From Thoreauomyces humboldtii (taxonomy: Eukaryota; Chytridiomycota; Chytridiomycetes; Spizellomycetales; Powellomycetaceae), in assembly GCA_027596035.1 (NCBI GenBank), contig JADGJA010000200.1, positions 1 through 30,714 of the forward strand: a DNA stretch of 30,714 nt, written 5' to 3'. A program made the position numbers and the translations under genes. Below are positions 1 through 9,910 of the stretch, piece after piece; within the stretch, counting starts at the first letter, position 1, and the number at the start of each line of letters is the position of its first letter. The notes beneath the pieces are model-generated. The model ran no database searches. It saw only the letters and a program-made list of their open reading frames with translations, and was not told the origin of the DNA.

Positions 1-8
1 CCTCTGGC

Positions 9-296
9 CTACTGTACCTCCCCCTCACCACCGCAATTTTCAACGCGCCCGATGGGTCTGTCCAAAAAAGCAGGCATCTCTGCGGTGCACAAGTCATCGC
101 CATCGCTCTGACTCACCTTGTTTAGGTGCAAGGGCTCGATGATTCGAAGCGATCTGCGCTTGCCCCCAGAGCTGGCTGGTACTGAAGTCCCAACGAGGGC
201 ACAAGGGAGGATGAGAAGCGCCCAAAGCGCAACGCGAAACGTCGACGCGCAACTTCCGCCTCGAGAATCTTGACTTTCATGAGGACACGGATGAAA
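9..296 (-). other. Possible secreted small protein ORF without visible start codon
   Basis: The frame is open from a stop at 297-299 to a TAG at 9-11. From about base 248 it encodes a hydrophobic stretch (FRVALWALLILPCALVG), then a small-residue patch like a signal-peptidase site (TSVPASSGG), then a basic and later acidic tail with two cysteines (DLC...ENC). Counted from base 248 the product is 79 residues. GC at third positions looks coding. There is no in-frame ATG, so a real gene would need an upstream exon, a frameshift from the ATG near 280 in another frame, or a non-ATG start. A GTGAGT at about 109-114 could also be a splice donor. I recognise no family. It may be a chance frame in GC-rich DNA or a pseudogene. 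Confidence 0.27.
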
Positions 297-299
297 TCA

Positions 300-627
300 A
301 AAAGACCTGCAAATGGAGATGGCCATAGGACAGAGTATGGCCAGTCACCCAAAGGTCATGAGGACCAATGGTCGCAATGGTCGAAAGGTCTGGACAGCTG
401 CGGCAATTGGGGCCGATTTGGGCGTAACGCGTCCGTCAGTCAGTCACACCTCCCTCCCTTTTCTGCACACGTCACCTTTCCGCCCGGCTGCTGGATTTGT
501 TGGTGTACTGTACGCCCAGGCTCTGGGATTGCTAGTACACATACCAGTACCCCCCCTGTCCTCGCCCGCAGCCCGCTCCCACATCACCGAAACAACACTC
601 CCAGAGCATATCCATACAGAAGCCAAG
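300..627. other. Intergenic / 5' flank of the CSR1-like gene
   Basis: This is the upstream region of the CRAL-TRIO gene that starts at 628. Small overlapping frames occur on both strands, but none has coding signal I can defend. No clear TATA box or repeat is visible. It presumably holds the promoter and 5' leader. Confidence 0.4.
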
Positions 628-2057
628 ATGAGTAGCCACGATCTAGGTCACATAGGTACGTACAACCGTTTGTCGCCACGGTGCTCGCCACCTCATCTTC
701 CACAATGTCCGGCTGAAACCTTTTCCGCAATCGTCCATTTTCCCCTCAGACAACATGACTCCGGCTCAGACGCAGGTGCGGAGTGATGTTCCAGAGAAGA
801 GAGAGCATTCCATGGTAACTCCGCGACTTACCCTTCCATCTCCTGTACCGCCGGTGGGGTGAAAACAGATCCTACAACTGTACTGGAAAGCGCTCTTGGA
901 AGCCCTCGACACGGCGACGCCGACCCACAGTCGCTCCTCCTCGTCCACCAACTCGAACTCGAACAACTCGAACCCACCCTCCTCCCCGTCCACCCCGACC
1001 TTCCAGTCCAACACGCTGAAGGAGGAACTGTGGCTCGCGTGCGCCCTCGACCGTCCCGACCAGCTCACCCTCCGGTTCTTGAGGGCGCGAAAGTGGGACG
1101 TGACAAAGGCCGTGGACATGACCGTCAAGGCCCTGCAGTGGCGGATCGGGTTCGGCGTGGGGACCCTCCTGGCTCACGGCGAGAGGATGGTTGACCTCGA
1201 GGAGCTCGAGTGCGGAAAGAGCTACTTCCAGGGTGTCGACAAGGAGGGACGACCCTGTTCCTACGTCCACGTCCAGCTCCACGACAAGAACACGGTCGAC
1301 AGGCAGCTGACGAAGAACCTGACCGTCCTGACGTTGGAGACAGGGAGGCTCGTCATGAGACCTCCCCAGGAGATGGCCAACATCGTGTTCGACATGACCG
1401 GGTTCGGGCTGAGGAACTTTGACAACGAGTTCCTGAAGTTCCTCGTGCAGTGCATGCAGGACTACTACCCAGAGTCCCTCGGCAGGGCGCTGGTGGTGAA
1501 CGCTCCCTGGGTCTTCAACGGCTGCTGGGCCATCATCAAACCCTGGCTGGATCCCGTCGTGGTGGCAAAGGTCTCGTTCGTCAAGATGGCCGAACTCCCG
1601 AACCACATCGACGTGGACCAGCTCCCAAAGAAGCTGGGCGGGAACGCTCCCGACTGGGCGTACCATCCCATGGGGAAGGAGGAGGAGGACGAGTACGTCA
1701 AGAGCAGGGCCGACACGGTCGGAGCGGAGACGGCGTGGAGGACGTTCAGGGACGTGGCGGAGGACTACGAGAAGGGGATCAAGGCGTGGGCGGAGCCAGG
1801 CGCTCCGACCGAGGGGAAACCGAAACCGAGTGACCTCGAAGAGACGGAGAATCGTCTGCATCAGGCGTATGTGGGACTCTCTCCTTTCATCAGGTATACT
1901 AAAAAACTAACACCCCTCTCGTGAGCGATCCGTTCCCATTCCCGAAACCCAATTTCGCTGATATCGGCCCTATTTCAATTTTTTCTTTGATAGGACACGA
2001 ACCACATACCATCGAGTCGGCGATACCGTCGATCCGGCGTTTCCTACAGCTGGATGA
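628..2057 (+). CDS. csr1: CRAL-TRIO (Sec14-like) phosphatidylinositol transfer protein, CSR1-type
   Basis: Four exons are proposed: 628-655, 750-775, 869-1893 and 1994-2057. They join in frame to 380 residues. The start is the ATG at 628, followed by two very short exons. The start of exon 3 (ILQLYWKALLEAL) supplies the helix expected at the beginning of this family, and a Ser/Asn/Pro-rich linker follows. The CRAL-TRIO N-terminal helix (LRFLRARKWDVTKAV) and lipid-binding lobe are clear, including VFDMTGFGLRNFD, YPESLGRALVVNAPWVF and LPKKLGG. The GFGLRNFD and WLDPVV wording matches the yeast Csr1/Sfh2 branch better than Sec14 itself. The predicted role is lipid exchange between membranes, supporting phosphoinositide supply. 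The last exon is short but restores a family-like tail (TTYHRVGDTV). It converges on ATG9. Confidence 0.88.
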
Positions 2058-2338
2058 GACGCCTTCATTTCAAAAAGACATTGGTCTTCATTAGAGGGAA
2101 TAGGTCTTTTAGATGCACAGGATATTTTGGACTGAATCAAAGTTATTCGGACTTTTGGGGGAACCGGAAATACCCATTCCGCTACAGATCATGAGGAAAA
2201 AAAAGAAAGGTCATTACAAGGGAAAGAATACAAAGAGGGAAAAACCAAAAGAAAATATTACAAATGTTGACGCAGCAGAAACCCAACTCATCCCCCGTCT
2301 CCACATCCCACACACATCGCCAACGCCCCGCGCATCAA
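2058..2338. other. Convergent 3' intergenic region (CSR1-like / ATG9)
   Basis: This short A-rich region lies between two converging genes. It contains A-rich stretches such as around 2190-2260 that could serve as 3'-end signals. No gene is seen. Confidence 0.4.
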
Positions 2339-5300
2339 TCAGTACATGGTCTGATTATCCTCATAGATCCTCTCCAACAATGCGAACAGGGTACGAGACA
2401 CCTCACCCCTCTCGTCGACCGGAAACGTCAACGACGAAGCACCCAGCATCATGGAATCTCCGGTAGACGTCGTCCTCGGCCGCGCTCCCGACGCTCCACC
2501 CGCGGTCGTCGCATCCGCAGTCGGGCCGCCTGCGGCGTGACTGGTGTCGAACGACAGGGGATGCGGTGGTCGAGACTCGGGTTGCAGATGCTGCGGGTGG
2601 TGCGGATGGTGGGCGTTGGCTGCGTGGAACTGTCCGTGGAGACGGGGAGGGGATGTTCGGGATGCGTGCGTGTCGATCCCGTTTCCACGCTGCCGGACAG
2701 AAAAAAAAAAGGATGGAGCATCAGTCCCGAGAAATGACATGTCAGGGTCTCCCTGACAACCCGTCTACTTCTTTCTTTTTTTTACCTTTGGGCGCAGGAG
2801 GGAATGGATCAGCAGACTCGACGAGTTGCCTGGATCCGTCGGAGAGAGGGCTGGATGATATCCCGCTCCTACCCCGCTTCCCTGATGATGCTGCTGTTGC
2901 TGCTGTTGCTGGTGGTGATGTTGAGCAGGATCGTTACCGGCCCTCGCGAGGATCGCGTTGAGGTACATCGACCCTTCTTCCCCAGGATCCCAGTCCGGGT
3001 TGTTGATCTTGAAGTTGACAAACGACTGCTCCATCTTTCCACCCTTCGAGACGAACTGCTCGTTGTCCGCTTGCGTCGGCACACCGTACTGTGGAAGACA
3101 CGAAATGTCAAAGTAGGTCAGCTTACCCAGCCTTTGATCGGGCGTCTTTCTATTCCTGATGAGCTCGAACATACCTTCGCATTACCGCACTTTCGGAAGT
3201 CCCAGACGGCGAACGAGCACACATAACCGACCCCATCGACATGGATGGTAAACTCTTTGAAAAAGTCGATGATCTCGCCTGCGCAGGACGGTAGGGAATG
3301 GAAGAGGATGATGGGGGCGAAGATGACCGACATGATCTCCTGGATGAACAGAAGCAGACGATACGGGAGGAGGGCCGCAAACTGCTGACGGACCTGAGCA
3401 CGCCCAAGCAAAAAAAAACAGTTGCAAACCATGTTGATACATCTCCGGGATGGAAAACCCACATGCCGCCTTTTTTTCCTCACCTCATCCGTATGCATCT
3501 TGTTCTTCCATCCTTCGGGAAGATATCGAACCTCCTCGACCACGTTCCGGAGCAGCAAGGCTGGCTCGAACACCTCGTTGTCGTCAGGAACCATCCCCCG
3601 CAGCACGGCCGTGACAGTCGCAAAGATGCCGATGTAGAAGAAGACGGAGCGAGCTGGAGTGATCTCGAATCCGTGCAGCAAGTCTTCCGACAGTGCGGTA
3701 GCGACTACCAGGACCGACAGAAACGAGCCCGTCACGAACGAGGCAAACCTATGGGAAACAAATCAGAAGCCAAGCTACCATGAGCTGGAGAAGAAGGATG
3801 CCGCATACCGAGCCAGTGTGGTGATCTTTGAGTTGGGGAACTGGTTCATATACTTGTTGGCTAGCCGATAGCTCCTATTTAGCCGCTTCTGGAACAGATG
3901 TGGCAGTTCGTTGAACTCGCGAAACTTCCAGCGAGCAAATGGGGAATACTGTCGAGTGCCCAAGGAAGACGGGTTCTTATGAAACTCCTACTCAAACATG
4001 GCGGTATTAGTGTCGGCGGGAAACCTACGTCCAAGACCGCGTTGTACCCTTACCTCGGTGTATCGAAAGAAGAAATGCATGATGAGGAGGGACAGGATGA
4101 ACGGCGCGCAGATGAGGTTGACCGCCGCCATGAGGATGAACCTTTTTCTGAGCCTAAACGAAGAGGCATGTCAACATCGGACACTTCCAGCCAACTCCCC
4201 CTATTCCCGGGGTGAGACCGTACCCTTCGATCAACTTCGTCCGATCCCCGCTCGAGACGAACTTCTTCCCAACCTTTCCCGAGTCACCGAACACGTAACC
4301 GAGGATGCAAAACTGAAGGTTCCACTCCATGACCTTCGTCAGATGTTGATGCCGCCCGAAGTAAGGCACCATGAGGTTGAGGACGTCCTTGTTGAAAAGG
4401 GCAATCATGTAGTTCTCCTTTCGCAAGATTCGATTGGCGATGGTGTGGGCGTTGAGAGGCCCGCGACGGATGGGTAGGCCCGTGAGCTTGGCGGTGACGT
4501 CCGTCCATGCTATCGTTTGTACCTCAGTCTGCATGATCGGCCCGTTTAGAGAGCGTGCTCGATCGTGTTGACTGTCACGAAGGGACACAGTACCTCCCCG
4601 AAACCAAGCACATGCTGATAGAACCTGGAAATCTCCAGCAAGGCCGGGATGTCGATCACCAGTCGTAAACATTGCCAGCTCCACCATATGAGGAATAGCG
4701 CAAGGATGAACTTTGGAAATCCGTGAATTCTGACGAGAAAATGGGGTGTCAATGATCGGATGAAAGACGTTGAATCGAGGAAGAACATACTCTGAGACGC
4801 AATTCTCGCGGATGACTTCCGAGAGCAGTTGCTTCTGATGGACAAGAGGGTAGTCGATGCATGCAAACAAGAAGGTGGAGAAGCCAACGATGAAGGCAAG
4901 TATGCTGATGGGAGAAAGAACGAACACGATCAGCAATGCTGTAGAATCCAAAGCTAGGTCCAAAACGCAATCTCTCACAATAGGTTTGTTCCCCTCGCCA
5001 AAAGTATCGAGTAGAACCCCTTCCCTTCGAAGAATGCATAGAGCTACAGAGTCGATGAACACCGATGAGCCATGCATCTCATGAAGACTCTGTACGCCTG
5101 AAAGGGGGTACCTTCTCCAGCAACTTGTCGATGTTCTCAGCCTCAGTCCACGTCCTCAGGGCATGTGACTTTGGATCCGTCAAGAGACTGCCCGCGTTCG
5201 TGATGCTCGCAGCCAGGTTCCCTACGAAACCGCCCAGGGCGGACCCACGACTCTGTCCCAGCATGCTTCCTCGACCGTGCCTGACATGTTGAGGCAGCCT

Positions 5301-5861
5301 CCTTCCACCACCGCTCCTCGAGCTGAACTCTGGTGGATACGTGCGGCGATTCAGAGGGGCCATCTCGTAGCGGATGGAAGCGGGAGCCTCCCCGTTCTCT
5401 GATGCCTCGTCCTCGTCCTCGTCATCGTGATCCTCAAAGTCGATGACCGGTGGTTCGTAGCCTCCCGACGTGAAGTTGTCGTAGTTGTACTGGGAGCGGT
5501 CCTGGACCTGGACGGCTGGCGATGGGCCGTGGTGGTGGGGATGCTGGAGGTTCTGCTGGTCCCAGTCGGTCACGAAGATCTGTCCCATCTGGGCGGGAGC
5601 GGGGACGGCGGAGGACGATGGCGGCGGTTGTTCGGGTGGATCGTTGTACAGTATCTCTGGGGAATCCGGGGTGCCTTCGTAGAAGGACGGCGGGGTGCCG
5701 TCCTCGCTGTCCGAATCGCTGTCGTTGCCATGGACATTGTGGAAGGAGGGCGGGACGTACCCTCCGCCGTCCGAGTACTGGTTCTCGCCTGAGGCTTGTC
5801 CTGCGGGGTGGTTCTCGTGCAAGAGTGGGAACGGAGCGTGGTCTGCGCTGAATGAGGCCAT
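2339..5861 (-). CDS. atg9: Autophagy-related lipid scramblase Atg9
   Basis: Eleven exons are proposed (5861-5112, 5043-4979, 4904-4791, 4729-4594, 4528-4224, 4153-4054, 3987-3809, 3748-3484, 3393-3175, 3088-2786, 2689-2339). They join to exactly 928 codons plus stop with all phases consistent. Atg9 is the multispanning scramblase of Golgi-derived vesicles that seed autophagosomes. The N-terminal 250 residues are acidic and low-complexity. The conserved core follows: KGFYSILLARGTNLF (first membrane span), FIVGFSTFLFACIDY, QTIAWTDV, ANRILRKENYMIALFNKD, GTRQYSPFARWKFREFNE, GFEITPARSVFFY, GMVPDDNEVFEPALLLRNV and FTIHVDGVGYVCSFAVWDF. The C-terminus is His/Gln-rich and ends near LFALLERIYEDN. The length is close to the yeast protein. 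It is divergent from the BMT5-like gene. Confidence 0.95.
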
Positions 5862-6436
5862 CTACGTCGGGGGGACGGGTTTGAGGGGCAGGCCGAAGCC
5901 ACCAACTTGTCGAACAGGAAGACGGGATGGACTGCGGAAGAGGTCGACGTAAGGGGGTTTTCGCTTCACCGAGGGGAGGAACTTGTGTGGGGCAGAATCG
6001 ATGCACCAGCAGAGTGTAGCCAGTGAGCCTGAGCCAAGCAGATGGAAGGGGGAAGCGCTGCGTAGAGGAAAGAAGCCCAGAGGGAGCCTCTCTCTGCCTG
6101 CTGACAGAAAGGGTAGCGTGCGTGCGTGTGTGTGGGATGATGGCACAGAGAGAGACGCTTCGGTGACCCAGAAGTGAGATGGGCGCAAGGAGGTGGTATG
6201 TGTGTGCGTGGGACGGTGGGAGAGAGCGCGAGGAGAGAGAATGAGACACGAGATGTCAGAGACACGACACCCAAGGAGAGAGAGTCCCGTGGATGACTCA
6301 CGGCGATCCCCTGAGGAGGAGAGGGTTTAGGGTTTAGGGTTAAAGGCCACTCTGTGTGAACCTAATATACTGGTACCTGTTATGCTTCTTTTTGCCCAAG
6401 ACAAGTCCATGCCAGTAGTTACCAACGCACAACGCA
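5862..6436. promoter_or_regulatory. Shared upstream region of ATG9 and the BMT5-like gene
   Basis: A 575-base divergent intergenic region. It has GA-rich stretches (about 6210-6290) and the telomere-repeat-like element at 6323-6343, about 95 bases before the BMT5-like ATG. Frames within it lack coding support. Confidence 0.55.
6323..6343 (+). promoter_or_regulatory. Telobox: two GGGTTTA units plus GGGTTAA
   Basis: GGGTTTA occurs twice in tandem, followed by GGGTTAA. On the other strand this contains AACCCTAAACCC. It is the plant/algal-type telomere unit (TTTAGGG) and the core of the plant telo-box. It lies just upstream of an rRNA-methyltransferase gene. Telomere-repeat motifs in promoters of ribosome-synthesis genes are known in plants and, through Tbf1-type factors, in some fungi. 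A regulatory role here is inference. Confidence 0.6.
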
Positions 6437-7789
6437 ATGGGCAAGAAGGGTCCTCGCTACAAGAAGAACAACAACAACAAGGCAGCAGGATCCTCGGCTC
6501 TGCTCGGCGACGACGATGACATCCTCGCTGCACGTCCGACCGGCGTCTTCGGGAACTTTGCCGGTCTCACCACCACCGACATCCTCGCGCTGACAATGTC
6601 AACCTCGGCAAAGCCAGGCTCCCGCAAGGTCCAGCACTACACCAGATCCCATCGCGTCCTCCTGATCGGAGAGGGCGACTTCAGCTTCGCTCGCGCCCTC
6701 GCAGGCGCCGTGGGAACGGGTTCCAACATCGTGGCGACCAGCTACGACTCCCTCAAGGACTGCGTCCAGAAGTACCCCGTCGTCCCAGTCACCCTCAAGG
6801 AACTGTCCACCCACGGAACCACCGTCTTCCACAACGTCGACGCCACCCGCATGGCCACCAACAAGGCCGTCGTGGCCAACGTGGAGGCAGGGGGCCGGTT
6901 CGATCGCATCGTGTTCCAGTTCCCCCACAAGGGAGGGTCCCAGCAGGAGGACGTGGCAGAGAACAGGGACATGCTCGCCGCCTTCTTCGGACAGGCGAAG
7001 GACCTCCTCTCGACCGTGGGCGGAGAGATTCACGTCACGCTCCGTGACACCCCTTTCTACAATCGTTGGAACGTGGAGGACATCGGATCGGGCGCGGGAC
7101 TCGCCATGCAACCCCGAGTGCCCTTCGAGGCTCAGAAGTTCACGGCTCTGGGATACACGCCGCAACGCACCAACCCGGCGGTGAGGGAGGCTCCCACCGC
7201 CGACAACGCCTTTGTGCACGTCTTTCGTCCTTCCGCCGCTTCCACGACAACGAAACGAAAAGCATCATCCACCTCCACACCACCTTCCACTCCGTCCACC
7301 GCCGCCGCCGACGAACCCCCCGCCAAACGCGTCAGAAAGTCCCGAACAAAAGTCTCGGGAACCGCACTTCGAGACGACAGACCGAAACCCTCCGCCGCGG
7401 ACATCCGGCGAAAGATCGCCGCCACGGCAGAGACCCGTGCTCCACCGCCACCCAAGCTGACGCAGAAGGACCTGAAGAAGGTGGCGAAGCGGAAGAAGGG
7501 CGGAGGCGACGACGAGGAAGGGGACGCCCTCGACGACAGGCCCGTGTCCACGCGCAAGTCGAGAGCCGCCGAGATGGCAAAGTACAGCAAGAAGAAGGGG
7601 AGGTCGGAGGACGACAGGAAGCCGTACAGGTCGGACGGTGGGGACAGGAAGACGGGAGGGCTCAACAAGGTCAGGGGAGGTGGCGTTGCCGGTAGAGGAG
7701 GAGGTCGAGGCGGAGGACGAGGTGGTGGTCGAGGTGGACGAGGACCACCGAGGGGCGGCGGGATGGGTGGGAAGGGCGGACGAGGGTAG
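6437..7789 (+). CDS. bmt5: 25S rRNA (uridine-N3)-methyltransferase, BMT5/DUF2431 family
   Basis: A single exon of 450 residues starting at the ATG at 6437. Residues 72-103 carry the Rossmann SAM-binding start of the family (VLLIGEGDFSFARALA, then ATSYDS). It continues with FDRIVFQFPHKGG near residue 155, then HVTLRDTPFYNRWNVE and a GYTPQRTNP segment. In yeast, Bmt5 methylates uridine 2634 of 25S rRNA during large-subunit assembly in the nucleolus. The C-terminal third is a lysine/arginine-rich tail ending in repeated RGG units (about residues 415-450), typical of nucleolar RNA-binding proteins and longer than in yeast Bmt5. The upstream telobox fits a ribosome-biogenesis gene. It converges on the Rbg1 gene. 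Confidence 0.9.
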   Translation: MGKKGPRYKKNNNNKAAGSSALLGDDDDILAARPTGVFGNFAGLTTTDILALTMSTSAKPGSRKVQHYTRSHRVLLIGEGDFSFARALAGAVGTGSNIVATSYDSLKDCVQKYPVVPVTLKELSTHGTTVFHNVDATRMATNKAVVANVEAGGRFDRIVFQFPHKGGSQQEDVAENRDMLAAFFGQAKDLLSTVGGEIHVTLRDTPFYNRWNVEDIGSGAGLAMQPRVPFEAQKFTALGYTPQRTNPAVREAPTADNAFVHVFRPSAASTTTKRKASSTSTPPSTPSTAAADEPPAKRVRKSRTKVSGTALRDDRPKPSAADIRRKIAATAETRAPPPPKLTQKDLKKVAKRKKGGGDDEEGDALDDRPVSTRKSRAAEMAKYSKKKGRSEDDRKPYRSDGGDRKTGGLNKVRGGGVAGRGGGRGGGRGGGRGGRGPPRGGGMGGKGGRG

Positions 7790-8044
7790 CGACCCGAGGG
7801 CACCTTTTTTTTTAATTTACGACGGGCTTGCTTAGACATCGCTAAGATCAAACTACTGTACCCGACCGCTCCACGAGATTGTGAGGAGAAGATCCTTGAT
7901 GAATGCGAGAGAAGTATGAACATTTCGAGATCACGACGTGCAAGGATCGTGCAAGGAGACAGTGTGCAGGGAGGAGAGGGATAGATAAAAAAAAAGAGAT
8001 GAGATGGGGCACGGTGTGCAGTATGCCAGTCACAAGAGAGACAT
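7790..8044. other. Convergent 3' intergenic region (BMT5-like / RBG1)
   Basis: This region has T and A runs (7806-7815, 7987-7998) that could mark transcript ends on each strand. No gene is seen. Confidence 0.4.
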
Positions 8045-9399
8045 CTACGTCTTCTTGAGAATCTGCACAACGTCCTCATCCTGGAGGGTGTGATCCCTTC
8101 CGACCTTCTGCGGGTTGTGCTTCACGCTCTGACCCCACACCAGAGCGTTCCTAAAGTCCCTCAGGATGCTCTTGTGGATGGCGTTACAGAAGTCTTCGAT
8201 GGTGCACTGAGACCTCCTCATGACCACGGGCGCAGAGTAGTCGGGCAGCTGTCCCTTGGGTTTCGTGTAGATACGGGCGAGGTCGAGATAGTCCCACATC
8301 TTTTCGAGGAGATCGTCAAAGTTCCACTCGTGGTGGGACGAGATGGGGATGCTGTGCGGGATCTTGTAGATGATGTCGAGCTCCTCGATCGAGATCTGAT
8401 CGATCTTGTTCAGTACGTAGATGCAGGGGATGTATATCCGGTTGCTGGGAACGCCATTGAAAATCACGTCAGGGGTCTGGGCAGTTCGAAAAGTCATTGC
8501 ACTATCCACCTACCCTTCCAGCACATCGATGAGGTCGTCCTGGGTAGCATCGCATCTGAACATGACGTCGGCGTTGTGCACCTTGTATTCCGACAAGATG
8601 GCCTTCACAAGGTCCTGGTCGAGGTTGGTGAGGGTAACGGTAGCGGTCATGTTGATGCCCCCCTTCTCCTTCTTCCTAAAGGAGATTGCCGGTGGCTTCT
8701 TGTTGAGTCGGATGCCGAAACCTTCCAGTTCCTTCTCGATCAAAGACTTGTCGCCCAGGGGTTTCAGAACGTCCAGGACGATGAAGATGAGGGAACAGGT
8801 GCGGGCGACCGCGATGACCTGTCGACCTCGTCCCTTTCCGTCCTTAGCACCTTCGATAATACCGGGGAGATCGAGAATTTGGATCTTCGCTCCCTTGTAC
8901 TGAATCACCCCAGGCACGGTCGTCAGAGTCGTGAACTCGTAGGCGCCGCTGATAAGTTGAAGCACGGTCAGTGCCGTGCAGACGATATGTTCTCCGTCCA
9001 TTGTTCCTGTCGCCTAGCATTCCTCTTTGCCTTCCGACCCACGACCTTCCCCAGGACATGAAAGTACTCACACTTCTGAATGCGTCCCCGTCATTTTACT
9101 CATGAGCGTACTCTTTCCCACACTGGGAAAACCGACGAAACCGACTCTCGCCACTCCCGTCTTCGCAACGTCGAAACCGACGCCCGCTCCTCCGCCCGAG
9201 GAACCCACGGGTGTGAGGAGCTCTCGCCTCAGCTTTGCGAGCTTGGCTTTCAGCATGCCGAGATGAGACGAGGTGGCCTTATTCTTCTGGGTCCTGGCCA
9301 TCTCATCCTCGATCGCTTTGATTTTCTGGGAAGGCAAGAGATCAGATGCAAGGTCGTTGAAGCGGAGCGAACGGTTCCAGGTACCTCATAGGTGGACAT
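8045..9399 (-). CDS. rbg1: Developmentally regulated GTP-binding protein Rbg1 / DRG1
   Basis: Four exons are proposed (9399-9385, 9325-9072, 8948-8514, 8444-8045), joining to 367 residues, the same length as human DRG1. The first exon codes only MSTYE. The motifs are G1 [10 protein letters not shown]2 region [11 protein letters not shown]3 [18 protein letters not shown] and G4 NKIDQI. The S5D2L insertion and a C-terminal TGS domain ([15 protein letters not shown] ... [20 protein letters not shown]) follow. DRG1-type proteins bind ribosomes, together with a DFRP partner (Tma46 in yeast), and relieve stalled translation. [12 protein letters not shown] and [12 protein letters not shown] place it with DRG1/Rbg1 and not DRG2/Rbg2. 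It is divergent from ADA3. Confidence 0.96.
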
Positions 9400-9910
9400 T
9401 GTTGCTCTGTGGTCTTGCCGTACGGCGATCTACTATGGTGGGACTGAAGCAGGTCCTATGTAGCGCTGCTACTGTTCAAGCTTGGTTGAGAGGTCCCCGT
9501 CTTTGTATCGTCTCCACCCTGGCAATTGACGAGCAATGGGCCAACCTACATGTACAAGCGACGACGAAATGTCGCCCAAAAGCAGAGAAGTTGATCATTG
9601 ACTGCACAGCCACGTGCCCATCTTTCTCATGACCGTTCACACATGTTCCTCCGACAAGGCCATACGTTTCCTCGTCCTCCCATTGGCCATTTCTTCCCAC
9701 GGGGTCCCTACGCGTAGACGAGCAGCATACTGACTTTCAATACCTCTAATAAGCCTTTGGTCTCGGGTGCTGATAGTGGCTGGTTCTCGTCGAACGGGCT
9801 TTTACCTTCATCGCGCCTCCAAGGCTCAAAACCCCCGGTTTATAGCAGCTGAGCGCTCCTCGCCTTCTCAGTCGACAAAACCCGATTCTCGCTTTCGATC
9901 CCGCACCACA
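9400..9910. promoter_or_regulatory. Divergent promoter region RBG1 / ADA3
   Basis: A 511-base region between two divergent housekeeping genes. A weak TTTATAG element near 9839 lies about 70 bases before the ADA3 ATG. Other open frames here have no supporting features. Confidence 0.4.

Noticed and set aside
872..1861. 329-residue open frame antisense to the CSR1-like gene
   Set aside because: It is a shadow of a GC-rich coding exon: composition is Leu/Val/Arg/Gly-rich with no motif, and the opposite strand encodes a clear CRAL-TRIO domain.
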